Assembly: GCF_932526225.1 (NCBI RefSeq) | Contig: NC_064037.1 | Coordinates: 5,413,703-5,477,702, forward strand | DNA: 64,000 nt | Direction of reading: 5' to 3' | DNA from: Nematostella vectensis | Taxonomy: Eukaryota; Cnidaria; Anthozoa; Actiniaria; Edwardsiidae | Notes under the pieces: generated by a model | The model's database searches: none | Seen by the model: only the letters and a program-made list of their open reading frames with translations | What the model was told of the DNA's origin: nothing | Program-made: the position numbers and the translations under genes | Part shown: in pieces, positions 61,315 to 64,000 of the stretch | Numbering within the stretch: the stretch's first letter is position 1 | Layout: each line of letters opens with the position of its first letter

Positions 61315-61472
61315 AGCGGCTTAGACAGGATTTTTAACAGGAGGTGGCCCAAAAGGGACTTTCGTGGAATTTTCTCCTTTCTTTTAGATCATTTCTCATA
61401 CATTTACTGTATTTTTGGCTGCTAAAAGGGGGGGCCCGGGCCCCCTAGGCCACCCCCCTGGCTATGCCCCTG
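61315..61472. mobile_element. Short MITE (GCGTAGCCAGG family), copy 2
   Basis: Shares CATACATTTACTGTA and TTTGGCTGCTA with 13544-13686. It has degenerate ends CGGCTTAGACAGGATTTTT and CTGGCTATGCCCCTG. Confidence 0.6.
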
Positions 61473-62115
61473 ACTTGTTTATAAGGCACCCCACATGAGA
61501 AGAAAGGAGAAGTGTCACACAATCACTAATTGTGTCAAGATAAACGACGATATATCTTACCACAACTTCTAAATCAGCAAAACAGATAGAGAGAGCTCCA
61601 AGGGAAAGGGACCACAATAAAGAAAACTTTATGGAGATATAGTTTGCCTTTCCTTTCACACAATTCTCCCTAGTTACTGGGTGATGCAGGTATGTAGCTT
61701 AAGAACCAGCGACATCAACTCTTGTGTTCCCCAATGAACATCATTTCCCTGGCGATCTTATTTGATAAACTTTCTCTTCTCAGAATTAGGCATTCGTTTC
61801 CAACGTTTTCTGGTACTCTTTGGTTTGAAATCTGTAGAGCAAATGTATATTTTAGTATGCAAGTTGGTTGACAAATTCTTAAATAAAATTGATTTTTATA
61901 CTTTTATACCCAGTGACAATAGAAGTCAGATTTATTTGATTATTGATTATCAGATGGAAAAAAAACATTTATGAAAGGGCAGCAACCCAATAAATCCAAG
62001 CTGGATTCACTTGAGTTGGAGTCAGCTGGTCTAATCCAAGTTGCAGCCAGACTTATCCCAGTAAAAGTAAGACTCATCTGAGTACAAGCCAGACTCACCA
62101 GGTTACAAGCGGGAC

Positions 62116-63638
62116 TCACCTGAGTACATAAGACATACCTGAGAAAAAGTCTTGCAGAAGCCTGGAGGCTTTTGGCTCAGTAAGCTTGATGCCGCCCTTT
62201 TGTATGGTGCTCATGAACGCTTTCACCTGTAAAAAAGAACGAAAGAAACTTGTAAATCATTAGTGGACGTGTTACATCATTTGAATGCTTGTTGAGTTAT
62301 TTGGGATTTTTGATAGGCTGACAGGAGTATGACATCATACTTTCCTCTTATTTGAATAAAACAATTTACTTTGCAGCTGGGATAAATATGGTCCAATTGT
62401 TTCATTGGTGACAAAATTATAAATCTATTGCTGTATCAAGAGTTAAAAAGTGATATTTCAATTATTCAAATATCTTTGAATTGGTTGTTAAAAAAATAGT
62501 TAAGCCTATGGAAAACTGGCGGCCATGCCCCACCCCTGAGGGTGATGCCCTTACCCTTAACTTTCTCTTGTCAGCCCATTCTGGTGCCCAGTAAACTCTA
62601 GTAAGTCCCGCCTCAGTGCATCTCTGAGACAACACCCTGCCTATGTTAGCAGCAGCTGATGTGTCTGTAGTTTTGTACAAGCGCTTTGCGATTGGGAACT
62701 CTGTGGTTGAAGCTGAAGCTAGGATCGTCCCTGTGTTATGCTGCACATATGCTTTGATGTGACGATTAGAGATGTCAAGACATAGCCTGAAGGTCAAGGT
62801 CAATAAACTGAGTGAGGAACAGGGTGGCAATGAAGGTGAGGAAGCAACCACAAATTCAACTTTCTGTAAGCTGTGCAACTTAGTGGTGGTGGTGGTGGGG
62901 GAGGGGGTGGAAAAGTTTTTTTTTTCAAAACTTTAACAACACCATACCTGTCAACTCTCCCGCATTAGGCGGGAGTCTCAAGATTTTGGACCCCTTCTCC
63001 CGCTCTCCCGCGTTGAGCACCAAATCTCCAGCTTTTTAGCAATTTTTATCGCTTCCGAAAAGTTATTCTATAGAAAACCATAATTTCCCCTTTTTTCTAT
63101 TAAAATATTTGAAAAAATAATTCCCTTGCGTAGCACAATTTATCTAACACCCCCGTGAGATCTATAAGTGGATTTGTTTGCGAGAGCTTTCTATACGGCA
63201 AACGCCTGCAAGGTTAAACCTACCCTTCCCCCAAAAAATGAATATACCCTACCCCTACCCCAAAAACATTCTCAAGCCTTGAGATTTTCGAAGGTTGACA
63301 GGTATGCAAAACAGACAAAATAACACGCACAGTAACACTCACTTATTGTAGTAATCTCTTCTGTTAAACTGTGTGGAATAGCCTCTCGGCTTGTCTAATC
63401 CTTGGTACTCCTTGTCCCGAGGGTTACGATTCCTAAAATCTGTTCTTGGAGCCGGGGCGGAAACCCCAATTTCTTCGCTAGATTTCTTATCTTTCAGCTG
63501 GCTTAGCCTGCATGTGGACACATAAGATAGACTTCTACATGCGCGAGGCCTTCTCAACAACGTCGCACTGAATAACTCGCGAAATTTGATAATAAAATTT
63601 TGCACAATTGCACTTGGTTTGGCCATAGCGGCCGCCAT
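62116..63638 (-). CDS. MRPL18: Mitochondrial ribosomal protein uL18m (MRPL18), 3 exons
   Basis: Exons 63638-63343, 62786-62555 and 62226-62116 join in frame to 212 residues (human about 180). It is a large mitoribosomal subunit protein near the 5S-rRNA-equivalent site, and in mammals it also helps import 5S rRNA. The N-terminus MAAAMAKPSAIVQNFIIKFR with many Arg and no acids is a mitochondrial presequence. Conserved blocks are RNRNPRDKEY, HIKAYVQHNTG, ILASASTTEFPIAKRLY and ANIGRVLSQRCTEAGL. The start is uncertain: in-frame ATGs also lie at 63722 and 63626. The 3' end is also uncertain: after QDFFS a possible donor GTATGT occurs at 62138, and without splicing the frame stops at 62116. Intron 1 holds MITE copy B. 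The promoter is shared with NLE1. Confidence 0.9.
62945..63304. mobile_element. TACCTGTCAA-ended MITE, copy B (uninterrupted)
   Basis: 360 bp with ends TACCTGTCAACTCTCCCGC and TTGACAGGTA, inside MRPL18 intron 1 and only 38 bp from the exon 1 donor. It provides the empty-site reference for the insertion in copy A. Confidence 0.8.
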
Positions 63639-63777
63639 GTTTTTAACAGAGCGCCTGCTCTGAAAAGAATACCGCTGACCTAGATTATCTGCACGTGTGA
63701 TTATATTTCGAAAACAAACCATTTTACGACAGGGATTTTTAGTAACTCTAGTGTTCTTCCATAAATTTTATAATAGA
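63639..63777. promoter_or_regulatory. Bidirectional promoter region, MRPL18 / NLE1
   Basis: 139 bp separate the divergent start codons. No other feature is seen. Confidence 0.5.
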
Positions 63778-64000
63778 ATGAGGTAGGTGTTTATTAGATT
63801 TTGGTGTCAACAGCTGTAGAAGTTTAGACGCTGCCAAATCCAGTTAGTTTCTTACCTTTGCTTTCTACTCTATTTGGGTTTTTCAAGTGACGGAAGAATT
63901 CTTGCACAGTTCAAGAGTGAGGATGGAGAGCTTGTTGGTGCACCATTTGACCTCCCTGTCGACATCACACCAGATAAACTAGAGCTTGTGTGCAATGCAG
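63778..64000 (+). CDS. NLE1: Notchless homologue NLE1, N-terminal part (cut by window end)
   Basis: An ATG with a 5-nt coding exon (63778-63782, donor GTAGGTG) joins an exon from 63888 to the window end. It gives [20 protein letters not shown] then [19 protein letters not shown], the ubiquitin-like NLE domain that binds the Rea1/Midasin MIDAS domain in 60S ribosome maturation. The WD40 repeats must lie beyond the window. The tiny first exon is an inference from phase (AT GAG / T GAC). The exon starting at 63888 is secure by its match to human NLE1. Confidence 0.88.

Larger units (their letters stand above)
56289..62115. other. Repeat-rich spacer between TMED2 and MRPL18
   Basis: 5.8 kb with the TMED2 promoter near 56289-56700, a broken coiled-coil frame in three pieces, three inverted-repeat elements, an ATT microsatellite, and a MITE at 61315-61472. 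The remaining AT-rich stretches (59760-61310, 61480-62000) show no exon I can support. Confidence 0.5.

Overview
The window looks like chromosomal DNA of an animal, most likely an anthozoan cnidarian (sea anemone or coral). The reasons are ten intron-rich, closely packed genes whose products align with human proteins from memory (EXO5, NUDT9, BRAP, TMED2, MRPL18, NLE1); AT-rich introns scattered with G/C homopolymers; and many short inverted-repeat elements. Species cannot be set from the sequence alone. All exon models below were read by eye from splice sites, reading phase and protein similarity. Every junction given keeps the frame.

Layout. 46-10091 (+): an 8-exon CocE/NonD-type alpha/beta hydrolase. 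10092-11344: convergent spacer with a G-rich minisatellite. 11345-13909 (-): EXO5 exonuclease, 3 exons. 14327-22176 (+): TTD14-like P-loop/CYTH protein, 13 exons, divergent from EXO5. 23663-33584 (+): NUDT9 ADP-ribose pyrophosphatase, 7 exons, with a complete 4.6 kb Ty3/gypsy retrotransposon in intron 3. 36818-37834 (-): a signal-peptide, multi-membrane-span protein resembling BRI3BP/TMEM109. 38382-49358 (+): BRAP RING/UBP ubiquitin ligase, 20 exons, divergent from the previous gene. 50527-53251 (+): PLC-delta-like phospholipase C, only two coding exons. 54466-56288 (-): TMED2/p24. 56289-62115: repeat-rich spacer with a decayed open frame split by three inverted-repeat elements. 62116-63638 (-): MRPL18. 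63778-64000 (+): start of NLE1, cut by the window end.

Function. These are mostly unrelated housekeeping genes (DNA repair, mitochondrial translation, ribosome biogenesis, ER-Golgi cargo transport, nucleotide sanitation, phosphoinositide and Ras/MAPK signalling). There is no operon-like system. Three divergent pairs (EXO5/TTD14-like, BRI3BP-like/BRAP, MRPL18/NLE1) share short spacers that are probably bidirectional promoters.

Most unusual: an inverted copy of BRAP exon 10, with intact splice sites, in BRAP intron 1; a young LTR retrotransposon with identical LTRs inserted 9 nt after a splice donor; a family of about 1 kb TTAA-flanked elements carrying two conserved divergent small ORFs that I do not recognise; and the bacterial-type hydrolase in an animal genome.
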